DNA of 64,000 nucleotides from Flavobacterium sp. CFS9. Lineage in GTDB: Bacteria > Bacteroidota > Bacteroidia > Flavobacteriales > Flavobacteriaceae. Under the pieces are notes generated by a model. It was not told the origin of the DNA. It ran no database searches and was given only the letters and a program-made list of their open reading frames with translations. The stretch is taken from NCBI RefSeq assembly GCF_041154745.1, contig NZ_AP031573.1, positions 3,224,001 to 3,288,000 of the forward strand, given 5' to 3'. Shown here in pieces: positions 37,516-44,797 of the stretch. The number at the start of each line of letters is the position of its first letter. The first letter of the stretch is position 1. The position numbers and the translations under genes are program-made.

Positions 37516-37662
37516 ATGAAAAAAACGACAATATTCACCTTACTGTTTGCGGTAGGAATAGTATCGAGTCCAAAACTTTTAGTAGCAAGTAACGTATCAA
37601 CTCCAAGTTTAATTTTTGATTTTCTCAGGTGCAAAGCCTTTTTAAAACGACTTGATTTTTAG
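37516..37662 (+). pseudogene. Orphan signal-peptide fragment (48 aa)
   Basis: Frame starting MKKTTIFTLLFAVGIVSSPK, a convincing Sec signal peptide, that loses sense after ~25 residues and stops at 37660-37662. It looks like the 5' end of an exported-protein gene (perhaps a transfer gene of a conjugative element) cut off by recombination. It could also be a short secreted peptide. Confidence 0.45.
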
Positions 37663-37873
37663 TCGCAAAAAAGGTAGCAACTCTATTAAAAACGTTTTTG
37701 ATTTCTCATATGTTAATTATGTTCTAAATGACATTGTTCCTTTTACATTTTTAAATGATTGTGGTGGTCTTAAAGTAAAATTTGAAATTACATTTATATC
37801 TGGGGTAATTTAGTTTTAGTATTTTTGTTTTCGTAAGAAACATTCTACGTCACTTATTATTAATAATTGCATC

Positions 37874-38896
37874 ATGGCGAATAAAGAAAATAATATAACA
37901 CTTATTGAAATTGATTTACTTAATGAATTATCTCAACTTGTAGAGCAAAGTCAAAAGCAGGTTATCGTTCAAAATAATGCTACCTTGACATTGCTTTTTT
38001 GGCAGATAGGTTTTAGAATTAATGAAACGATACTTCAAAATAAGCGCGCTGAATATGGAAAACAAATTGTGCCGACACTGTCGGCACAATTAGAAACTAA
38101 ATATGGCAGAAGTTTTACTGAAAAAAATTTGAGACGAATGCTTCGTTTTGCAGAACAATTTTCTGATCAGCAAATGGTGATAGCATTTTCACAAAAATTA
38201 AGCTGGTCACACTTTATTGAATTATTACCCATAAAAAATCATGATGCCATGATTTTTTATGCAAATCAGGTTAACAGTCAATTAATGAGTGTAAGGGAGT
38301 TGCGAAAACAAATAGAAAAGAAAACTTTTGAACGTACAGAAATAGCAAACATACAGATACCTGCCTCTGATAAGAATTTACAATATAATTTCAAAGATCC
38401 ATATTTACTGGATTTCTTAAATTTAAGGAATGGTTATTTAGAAAAGGATTTAGAACAGGCAATATTATATGAGTTAGAAAAATTCATTCTTGAGCTTGGA
38501 AAAGGATTTACATTTGTGGAGCGTCAGAAACGAATGATCATAGATGGCGAAGATTTCAATTTAGATTTGCTTTTTTATCATCGTAAATTAAAGCGACTAG
38601 TGGCAATTGAATTAAAATTAGGGAAATTCCAGGCTAAACATAAAGGACAAATGGAGTTGTATTTGAGATGGCTGGATAAGTATGAAAAGCAGGAAGGCGA
38701 AAAAACACCAATTGGATTAATACTGTGCGCGGAAAGCAGCCGTGAACAAATTGAATTACTTGAAATGCATAAAGATGGAATAATAGTTGCTGAGTACTGG
38801 ACCGATTTGCCTCCTAAAAAACAGTTTGAAGAAAAAATTCATTCGTTATTAACTGAAGCAAAAGAAAAAATAGAAAGAAAATACCTTTCTGAATAA
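37874..38896 (+). CDS. YhcG/DUF1016-family PD-(D/E)XK nuclease
   Basis: 340 residues. The N-terminal DUF1016 domain (~10-165: LLFWQIGFRINE, FTEKNLRRMLRFAEQF, LSWSHFIELLPIKN) precedes a PDDEXK nuclease (~185-335) with DGEDFNLDLLFYH and AIELKLGKF carrying the D...ExK residues. Family knowledge: YhcG-like proteins are widespread, linked to mobile islands, and of unclear role. Codons ~64-73 (VPTLSAQL) coincide with a perfect 27-nt palindrome, and four related palindromes follow the gene. The start ATG at 37874 is in a CATCATGG context. Stand-alone gene. Confidence 0.9.
   Translation: MANKENNITLIEIDLLNELSQLVEQSQKQVIVQNNATLTLLFWQIGFRINETILQNKRAEYGKQIVPTLSAQLETKYGRSFTEKNLRRMLRFAEQFSDQQMVIAFSQKLSWSHFIELLPIKNHDAMIFYANQVNSQLMSVRELRKQIEKKTFERTEIANIQIPASDKNLQYNFKDPYLLDFLNLRNGYLEKDLEQAILYELEKFILELGKGFTFVERQKRMIIDGEDFNLDLLFYHRKLKRLVAIELKLGKFQAKHKGQMELYLRWLDKYEKQEGEKTPIGLILCAESSREQIELLEMHKDGIIVAEYWTDLPPKKQFEEKIHSLLTEAKEKIERKYLSE
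38065..38091. repeat. Palindrome P1, inside the nuclease gene
   Basis: Arms AATTGTGCCGACA / TGTCGGCACAATT around a central C, perfect over 13 nt each, followed by AGAAACT. It encodes part of the conserved IVPTLSAQLE segment. Confidence 0.9.
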
Positions 38897-38906
38897 ATTT
38901 CAAATC

Positions 38907-38935
38907 CAATTATGTCTACACTGTAGACACAATTG
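38907..38935. repeat. Palindrome P2
   Basis: TGTCTACA-C-TGTAGACA (38913-38929) with AATT on both sides (one mismatch each at the junction), followed by GAAATT. It starts 10 nt after the nuclease stop and may serve as its terminator. Confidence 0.85.
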
Positions 38936-38984
38936 AAATTAAAAAATAATTAATTGGGAAATAAAGCAATTTTATTTGTTTCTA

Positions 38985-39009
38985 TTTACGTCCGCAGTGC
39001 GGACGCAAT
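38985..39009. repeat. Palindrome P3
   Basis: CGTCCGCA-G-TGCGGACG (38989-39005), followed by CAATTAGAAATG; same core and same right flank as P1, P2 and P5. Confidence 0.85.
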
Positions 39010-39131
39010 TAGAAATGTCTAGAAATAATAGATTTATTCAATTTGTAGATTGCTGTTAAATGTGGAGATTATCGTTTCCGAGCCAAAATCTATATCCTTC
39101 AACCTGCAAATTAAAAATCTCTGTTTAGCTG

Positions 39132-39158
39132 AAATCTCTCAACACTGTTGAGAGATTT
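39132..39158. repeat. Palindrome P4
   Basis: AAATCTCTCAACA-C-TGTTGAGAGATTT, perfect 13-nt arms around a central C, sharing the CA-S-TG core with the other copies but not the AATT flank. Confidence 0.85.
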
Positions 39159-39213
39159 GGATAATCTTTATTCACTAAAAAAATAAAAGGAGTATAACTT
39201 TTTTGTCCATGTC

Positions 39214-39240
39214 AATTGTGTCCGCAGTGCGGACACAATT
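39214..39240. repeat. Palindrome P5
   Basis: AATTGTGTCCGCA-G-TGCGGACACAATT, perfect 13-nt arms, followed by TGAAATG. The core GTCCGCAGTGCGGAC is identical to P3. Confidence 0.9.
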
Positions 39241-39371
39241 TGAAATGTTTTTGTAGGCTTCGTTTCATTTTATTTATATGTCCGACAAATAGTGCTTTGA
39301 TTTTTTGTTATAAATTTGTCTAAACTTTTGGGTGCAGTCTAATTTAAGGGATCTCTTTCTAAAAAAAAATA

Positions 39372-40595
39372 TTACTTAAACTTAGATTTAAGTTTTTCCA
39401 TATCTTTCATTATATTAACATCTAAAACCTTTGCATAATGCTGTGTCTGCTTGGTATTGGTATGCCCCATCATGGCTGATACGTTTTCAAGTCTTACTCC
39501 ATTCCCTAAAGTGACAGTGGTGGCAAAGGTATGTCTGGCAACATACCATGTAAGGTGTTTGTCTATGCTGCAGGCGTCAGCAATTTCTTTTAGATAAGCA
39601 TTCATTTTCTGGTTAGATATTTTCGGGATAAGACCTTTCTGCTGGTTTTTATATTTAGAAATAATTTTCTCAATAGTAGGCAATACTGGAACATTGGCTC
39701 TAATGGCAGTTTTAGCTCTGTTGGTCATAATCCATAAGTTTCCATTTGAATCTTCAGATAAGTTTCTTTCGGACAGATCCATTGCATCGACGGGCGCATA
39801 TCCTGTATAACAGCTGAAAAGAAATATATCCTTGACCTTTTCCAGACGGGGCGTTGAAAATATTTTATTCTCGATCGTATTCAGTTCCAGCTGGGTTAGG
39901 AAAACAGCATCTTTTACACTAAGCCTTCCGTCATAAACGTTGAATGGATTTTTTATGATCAAGTCCATTTTAATGGCGTAATTGCAGGCGGTTTTATACA
40001 TTTTCATGTATTTTACCACCGAATTGTTTTTGATTCCTGTCTGGTCTTTGAAACTGCTCTCGTATTTAAGGAACTGCTCCAGTTTAAAGACAAAGGAGCT
40101 TGATATTTCAGATGCGGGCATATCTTCATTTTTGTAGGTACTGGTGATGAAATCCAAAAGTAAATCCCTCGCTCTTTTGTACTTCTGCAGTGAAGCCGCT
40201 GCGCGTTCTCCAGAATTAACTCTTTTGGTGAAGAATATATTGTATGTTTCCATAATTTCAATTATGGAAGAACCTTGAGGCTGGCCGATTTGGACTTTTC
40301 CTGTAAGTTCAGCTTTTAGCAATTCCAGATCAACGTCAGGATCAATTCGGAAAAGTTCTGTAAACTTCTTTTCGGCATTAAGCTGCATAAGATCAAGAGA
40401 GCTTTTAATTACCTTCTCTTTTTCTGCCTTCAATGTATTTTTCAGGTGGTTGGTCTGGATCCATCTTTCTTTCGAGATGAATTTTCCAGAGCCGATTGTA
40501 ATCTTTTTGTTTTTATAAGAAAGTCTAAGGATAATAGAGCATTCTCCGTCTCGGTTAACTCTGCCGGATTTTAGCAGAAAAATTGTTTTTAACAT
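39372..40595 (-). CDS. Tyrosine recombinase / integrase of Bacteroidota type
   Basis: 407 residues: N-terminal arm-binding domain (~1-95), SAM-like core-binding domain (~110-210) and catalytic domain (~225-400). The nucleophile lies in TQHYAKV near the C-terminus, with MMGHTN (box III His) and ARHTFATT (box II Arg) before it. The first-arginine region reads FSCYTGYAPVDAMDL, without Arg, as in many Bacteroidota integrases. The HxxR position reads YVAR. The gene lies 260 nt from the 3' end of tRNA-Ser copy 2, the classic place for an integrase, and likely moved the 16-kb island. Confidence 0.92.
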   Translation of the reverse strand: MLKTIFLLKSGRVNRDGECSIILRLSYKNKKITIGSGKFISKERWIQTNHLKNTLKAEKEKVIKSSLDLMQLNAEKKFTELFRIDPDVDLELLKAELTGKVQIGQPQGSSIIEIMETYNIFFTKRVNSGERAAASLQKYKRARDLLLDFITSTYKNEDMPASEISSSFVFKLEQFLKYESSFKDQTGIKNNSVVKYMKMYKTACNYAIKMDLIIKNPFNVYDGRLSVKDAVFLTQLELNTIENKIFSTPRLEKVKDIFLFSCYTGYAPVDAMDLSERNLSEDSNGNLWIMTNRAKTAIRANVPVLPTIEKIISKYKNQQKGLIPKISNQKMNAYLKEIADACSIDKHLTWYVARHTFATTVTLGNGVRLENVSAMMGHTNTKQTQHYAKVLDVNIMKDMEKLKSKFK

Positions 40596-40790
40596 GTTAT
40601 CTAGTTTTAAAATTAATAATCAAATTGAATTAAAAATTTTAAGAGAGCCCATTAACAGCAGGGAATTCCCGGGGAATTCTTTTGTTTTGGTGGTCCATTT
40701 TTGAGAAAAACGATCTCAAAAAAAGTGGGTCACTAATTGTGCCACTATCCTTTGATAAAACATGTGCTTTTTGAAAAGTATGCAAAAAGA
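40596..40790. other. Region between integrase and tRNA-Ser copy 2, possible att features
   Basis: Contains GGGAATTCCC (40661-40670) followed by GGGGAATTC, an inverted repeat TTTTTGAGA/TCTCAAAAA (40698-40722), and GTGGGTCACT (40725-40734), which differs by one base from GTGGGTGACT at 24674-24683, at a similar distance from tRNA copy 1. These could be recombinase-binding or core sites; not proven. Confidence 0.35.
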
Positions 40791-40824
40791 AAAAGCCTTT
40801 AAACACTAGTGTTTAAAGGCTTTT
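40791..40824 (-). terminator. Terminator of tRNA-Ser copy 2
   Basis: A perfect 34-nt palindrome, AAAAGCCTTTAAACACTAG and its complement, behind the tRNA 3' end on the minus strand, same stem as at copy 1 but with a palindromic ACTAGT centre. Confidence 0.85.
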
Positions 40825-40854
40825 GACTTTTAAAGTTTCTTTTGAAACTTCTAC

Positions 40855-40942
40855 TGGCGGAGAAAGAGGGATTCGAACCCCCGGACCTGTTACAGTCAAC
40901 AGTTTTCAAGACTGCCGCATTCGACCGCTCTGCCATTTCTCC
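40855..40942 (-). tRNA. tRNA-Ser(UGA), copy 2
   Basis: 88 nt with encoded CCA (40857-40855), anticodon TGA at 40908-40906. It differs from copy 1 only in the acceptor stem, where GGAGAAA pairs with TTTCTCC: a G-C pair became A-U on both sides, so folding is kept. It adjoins core genes on the right and the integrase on the left, so it is the probable native attachment locus. Confidence 0.95.
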
Positions 40943-40974
40943 AGTATGTTGCGACCATTTGCTGATTGCGAGTG

Positions 40975-41005
40975 CAAATATAAGACGCTTTTTCGGTTCT
41001 CAAAA
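40975..41005 (-). promoter_or_regulatory. Promoter of tRNA-Ser copy 2
   Basis: On the minus strand a -33 TTTTG (41005-41001), 18-nt spacer and -7 TATATTTG (40982-40975), a full match to the Bacteroidota consensus, 32 nt before the tRNA 5' end. Confidence 0.75.
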
Positions 41006-41093
41006 CTTTTTCTGGCCTTTTTTTAAGACTTTTTTGAAATAATTTTCAAGTATCTAATTATCAGTATTTATGAAAAGTAGATTTTTGATAAAA

Positions 41094-41492
41094 TTAGTTT
41101 AGATCGTCCAAAATAGGCACCGGTTTTTTGTTTTCATCCACTGCAACAAACGAAAATGTTCCTGAAACTACGGTTTCGCGAAGCTCGGAATACATTTGTT
41201 CCATAAAAATATCAACGTGAATTTTACAACTCGTTCTTCCAACACTGATCACTTTGGCTACTAATTCGATTAAAGTTCCTGCCGGAATGGCTTTTTTAAA
41301 ATCGATTTGACCGGTTGAAATTGTAACTACTTTTTTTCTGCTGAATCTTGTCGCACAAATAAAAGCAACTTCGTCCATAACATGGAGTGCTGTTCCTCCA
41401 AACAAAGTGTCGTAATGGTTTGTTGTACTCGGGAAAACCGCTTTAAAAATTCGTGTTTCCGATTTTATAATTCTTTCTTCTACTGTTCCCAT
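41094..41492 (-). CDS. Acyl-CoA thioesterase (hotdog fold)
   Basis: 132 residues, the usual size of YciA/BACH-type thioesterases. The active-site segment FPSTTNHYDTLFGG followed by HVMDEVAFICATRF (~residues 19-50) is the N/D-containing hotdog signature; STGQIDFKKAIPAGTLIELV is the conserved central strand-turn. It cleaves acyl-CoA thioesters in the cytoplasm. It starts 3 nt after the RibBA stop and is probably cotranscribed. Confidence 0.9.
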   Translation of the reverse strand: MGTVEERIIKSETRIFKAVFPSTTNHYDTLFGGTALHVMDEVAFICATRFSRKKVVTISTGQIDFKKAIPAGTLIELVAKVISVGRTSCKIHVDIFMEQMYSELRETVVSGTFSFVAVDENKKPVPILDDLN

Positions 41493-41495
41493 ATA

Positions 41496-42629
41496 TTAAT
41501 AACTTACGTATTCGGTAATTTCAAGTCCATATCCAATCATTCCCACACGTTTGGTTTGTTCCGTGTTAGAAACCAGTCTGATTTTTGAAATGTCGATATC
41601 GTGTAAAATTTGAGCGCCAATTCCGTAATCTTTGCTGTCAATGATTACTTTTGGTGCTTTCATTGTTCCTTCTGCCTGTAACGTTTTAAGTTCCGAAATT
41701 CTGTTCAACAGATTCACCGCTGTCATATCCTGATTGATGAATAACACGGCTCCTTTGCCATTTTCATTAATCACTTTAAACATATCGTCTAATTGCTGCT
41801 CGGCATTATTAGTTAAAGTGCCCAGTAAATCATTGTTTACCTGTGAAGAATTGATTCTCGTTAAGATCGCATCGCCAAGATTCCAGGTTCCTTTTGTTAA
41901 GGCAATATGAATTTGTTTGTTGGTAGTTTGCTCGTATGCTCTTAATCTGAAAGTTCCGAAGCGGGTTTCAATATCAAAATCCTCTTTTTTTATAATCAGA
42001 CTATCATGTTGCATTCTGTAAGCTACCAAATCTTCAATCGAAACTAATTTTAAATTGAATTTTTTAGCAACTTTTGCCAATTCCGGTAAACGAGACATGG
42101 TACCGTCTTCATTCAAAATTTCGCAAATAACACCAGCTGGTTTAAATCCTGCTAATCGGGCAAAATCTATCGCTGCTTCTGTATGTCCGGTTCTTCTTAA
42201 AACTCCGCCTTGTTTGGCTACCAAAGGGAAAATATGTCCGGGACGTGCCAATTCATGTGGCTTAACATTTGAATCGGTTAGAGCTATTACCGTTTTAGAG
42301 CGGTCAGCTGCCGAAATTCCTGTGGTTACACCATGACCTTTTAAATCTACAGAAACCGTAAAAGCAGTTTCCATATGATCGGTATTGTTGGTTACCATTG
42401 GTCTTAGGTCCAATTCCTTGCAACGGCTTTCTGTCAATGGAGCACAAATTAATCCACGTCCGTGAGTAGCCATGAAATTGATCATTTCCGGAGTTACTTT
42501 TTCGGCTGCAGCCAGAAAATCACCTTCATTTTCACGATCTTCATCATCGACTACAATGATTACTTTACCCTGACGAATGTCTTCAATAGCTTCCTCAATG
42601 GTGTTTAGTTGTATTTTTGTTGTTGACAT
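41496..42629 (-). CDS. ribB: 3,4-dihydroxy-2-butanone-4-phosphate synthase with degenerate GTP cyclohydrolase II half
   Basis: 377 residues. Residues ~1-205 are an intact Rib[14 protein letters not shown] metal/phosphate site, [29 protein letters not shown] and [17 protein letters not shown]. Residues ~206-377 align with the RibA fold but lack the three zinc cysteines and the RQEGRGIG catalytic segment (here [12 protein letters not shown]). So this RibBA-type protein should make the butanone phosphate for riboflavin but not open GTP; a separate RibA would be needed elsewhere. The C-terminal half may be structural or regulatory. It starts 2 nt after the LptG-like stop. Confidence 0.9.
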   Translation of the reverse strand: MSTTKIQLNTIEEAIEDIRQGKVIIVVDDEDRENEGDFLAAAEKVTPEMINFMATHGRGLICAPLTESRCKELDLRPMVTNNTDHMETAFTVSVDLKGHGVTTGISAADRSKTVIALTDSNVKPHELARPGHIFPLVAKQGGVLRRTGHTEAAIDFARLAGFKPAGVICEILNEDGTMSRLPELAKVAKKFNLKLVSIEDLVAYRMQHDSLIIKKEDFDIETRFGTFRLRAYEQTTNKQIHIALTKGTWNLGDAILTRINSSQVNNDLLGTLTNNAEQQLDDMFKVINENGKGAVLFINQDMTAVNLLNRISELKTLQAEGTMKAPKVIIDSKDYGIGAQILHDIDISKIRLVSNTEQTKRVGMIGYGLEITEYVSY

Positions 42630-42631
42630 AG

Positions 42632-44089
42632 TTATTCTTTATTTTGAGCCGGAAAGAACCGCTCTGAAATTTTTTGAAATAGTTGTGAGATTGGGGTTGT
42701 AATTGCATCAAAGTTGATTAATCCGTTGTCGTTAGTAGCACGATACGTTAATAATACAGCTAATGGTGATAGTATAAAAGAGGACATCCATGATCCTAAA
42801 AACGGATTCATTGCGCCTTCCTGTGAAAGTCTTTTTCCGAAAGTATTGATGAAATGGAACGTAATAAAAATTAAAACGGCAAATACAATAGGCAGACCAA
42901 GTCCTCCTTTGCGGATGATAGCTCCTAATGGTGCGCCAATAAAAAACATTAAGAAACAGGCAAAAGCGATTACAAACTTTTCGTATAAGGCTGTTAAATG
43001 TTGGTTGATATCTCTTTGTTTTTCTTTTAAATCGTTTTGTGTTGACTCAATAGAATAGACATTGCTTGTCACATTACTGCTTGCCATTCTTATCACATCA
43101 GCCTTCTCTTTATTGGTGTAGCGCGATAAAAGATCATTGGGCAGATTTTTTTTCTTGATGGTTGTTTTTACAGATGGTACGGCTGATTTGGTAATACCCA
43201 CACGCTGATTGATATTTTCTGAAAAGGAGATGATTTCATTATCCAGATTTTTGTTCAGGGAATCCAGTGTATAACGAAGTTCGCTAATATTCAGCATTCC
43301 GTTGGTGTTGCTTATATTTTCTTTATCGTCATCGGTTTTGTTTAATTCGGATAAATCAATATTGATGATCTGTTTTTTGAAGGCACTTTTTATGAAAGGC
43401 AGTTTAGCGCGATCCTCATATTTTTTCGGAGTAACATCCTGATAGTAATATCCGTCATTTAAAACTAATTTTAAAATACTGGATTTTTCGTTACTCATCA
43501 ATTCACCATCCTTGGCTTTAATAACGGTTTTGTTTTCGCCGGTATTGGTTGGTTTTTCGTGAATGGTAACACCGGTTAAAATGTTTCCGTTTTCACCGGA
43601 TTTTTTGTTGACTTTAATGTTGTAAAATCCAACATCATTAAACTGTCCTTCAGCAATTGCCATGGCAGGTTTAGCCTGTGCTATATTTTTTCGGAAATTG
43701 ATGAATTTATATTCTGCATACGGAATTACATTATTGGCGAACCAGAAAGCGACAATACTTAAAACAAAGATAAATACGATCAAACCTCGCATTGCTCTCT
43801 GAAGTGATATCCCCGATGATTTCATCGCTGCGAATTCATAATTCTCAGCCAGATTTCCGAAAGTCATAATAGAGGCCAGTAAAACCGATAGGGGTAAAAC
43901 CAGCGGAATGATTCGGGGCATTGAGAACAAAAGGAATTTCACAACCAGGATCAAATCGAGATCTTTACCTGCAAGTTCAGAAATAAAGAGCCATACGGTT
44001 TGAAGTATGAAGATAAAAAAAAGGATTACAAATACCGTAGTAAATGTAATCAGGAATGTTTTTAGTAAGTATTTGTCTAAAATTTTCAA
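42632..44089 (-). CDS. LptF/LptG-family LPS export permease
   Basis: 485 residues. N-terminal transmembrane segments (FVILFFIFILQTVWLFI; IIPLVLPLSVLLASIMTFG; GLIVFIFVLSIVAFWFANNV), a large periplasmic jellyroll (~130-370), and C-terminal segments (FACFLMFFIGAPLGAIIRKG, the family signature). Family knowledge: pulls lipopolysaccharide from the inner membrane in the LptB2FG transporter. The periplasmic part is longer than in enterobacterial LptG, as usual in Bacteroidota. It lies 8 nt after lolA in one operon with ftsK. Confidence 0.9.
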   Translation of the reverse strand: MKILDKYLLKTFLITFTTVFVILFFIFILQTVWLFISELAGKDLDLILVVKFLLFSMPRIIPLVLPLSVLLASIMTFGNLAENYEFAAMKSSGISLQRAMRGLIVFIFVLSIVAFWFANNVIPYAEYKFINFRKNIAQAKPAMAIAEGQFNDVGFYNIKVNKKSGENGNILTGVTIHEKPTNTGENKTVIKAKDGELMSNEKSSILKLVLNDGYYYQDVTPKKYEDRAKLPFIKSAFKKQIINIDLSELNKTDDDKENISNTNGMLNISELRYTLDSLNKNLDNEIISFSENINQRVGITKSAVPSVKTTIKKKNLPNDLLSRYTNKEKADVIRMASSNVTSNVYSIESTQNDLKEKQRDINQHLTALYEKFVIAFACFLMFFIGAPLGAIIRKGGLGLPIVFAVLIFITFHFINTFGKRLSQEGAMNPFLGSWMSSFILSPLAVLLTYRATNDNGLINFDAITTPISQLFQKISERFFPAQNKE

Positions 44090-44097
44090 CCTTGTAA

Positions 44098-44745
44098 TTA
44101 ATCTAATTTATTGATGTAGTATTTTGGATATTTGCTCGCTACAAATGTAAATTGATTTTTTGATAAAGGCTGATTGGTTTTAAAAGAATTAACGGTTAAA
44201 GTGGTTTTTGTTCCATTTTTTCCGGTTTCGATCAAATTATAAATGTGTTTAGTCTGAACGTCAATACCTAACAGGATCTCTTTTCTTTGGTCTTTAGAAC
44301 TTGTAGGAGCTAATTTGATGTATTGTATTTTTCTTCCTTTTACATTTTGTACAATATCCATGTTGTATTTATAACCAGAATTGAAAAAAGTCAGCATTTT
44401 TGAAGGTGTAATCGCGTTATCGTCCTTTTCGTTTACTTTAGAAATGGTAACTTCTTCGTCTTCGGGAACGATAGTGTAGGTTTTCTGGCCATCAAATATT
44501 TTTGTCACTCCCATAAAATTTAATACATATTGATTGCCTTTCATGGTCACATTTCCTTTACTGTCCTGGTTGATGTTCTCTTTAGCGTTATTCAGAGTGT
44601 ATTTGAAGTCAATAACAATATTGTTGTAGCTTTTTATTTTTGAAGTTACTTCATTCAATAAATCTTTGGCTTTTTTATCCTGAGCCTGAATAGAAGTGAA
44701 GCTCAAAAGCAATAAAACCGCCATTTGAATGCACTTTTTAGTCAT
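44098..44745 (-). CDS. lolA: Outer-membrane lipoprotein carrier (LolA-like)
   Basis: About 215 residues from the ATG at 44745, chosen because it gives a clean signal peptide (MTKKCIQMAVLLLLSFTSIQ-AQ); in-frame ATGs at 44790 and 44835 are also possible, the latter overlapping FtsK. The mature part shows the LolA half-barrel pattern (KSYNNIVIDFKYTLNN; KGNVTMKGNQYVLNF; FDGQKTYTIVPEDEE). It carries lipoproteins or related lipids through the periplasm. It follows ftsK directly and precedes the LptG-like gene. Confidence 0.85.
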   Translation of the reverse strand: MTKKCIQMAVLLLLSFTSIQAQDKKAKDLLNEVTSKIKSYNNIVIDFKYTLNNAKENINQDSKGNVTMKGNQYVLNFMGVTKIFDGQKTYTIVPEDEEVTISKVNEKDDNAITPSKMLTFFNSGYKYNMDIVQNVKGRKIQYIKLAPTSSKDQRKEILLGIDVQTKHIYNLIETGKNGTKTTLTVNSFKTNQPLSKNQFTFVASKYPKYYINKLD

Positions 44746-44797
44746 CTTAGTAATAGAATTGTTTTGGATTTCCTGAATTTTTGTTTTCATGATGGGA

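Larger units (their letters stand above)
37092..37873. other. 782-nt intergenic region with two repeat copies and an orphan signal-peptide ORF
   Basis: It holds repeats R2 and R3 and a 48-codon frame at 37516-37662. Beyond that I see no gene before the YhcG-like start at 37874. Confidence 0.45.
38897..39371. other. Palindrome array between nuclease and integrase genes
   Basis: 475 nt without a gene; carries palindromes P2-P5 with centres at 38921, 38997, 39145 and 39227 (gaps 76, 148, 82 nt, i.e. near multiples of ~76-80). The two genes converge here, so some hairpins may also terminate transcription. Confidence 0.6.

Noticed and set aside
38907..39240. Palindrome series as CRISPR repeats or integron attC sites
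   Set aside because: The palindromes differ in arm sequence, spacing is irregular, there are no cas genes, and the recombinase nearby is not an integron integrase.
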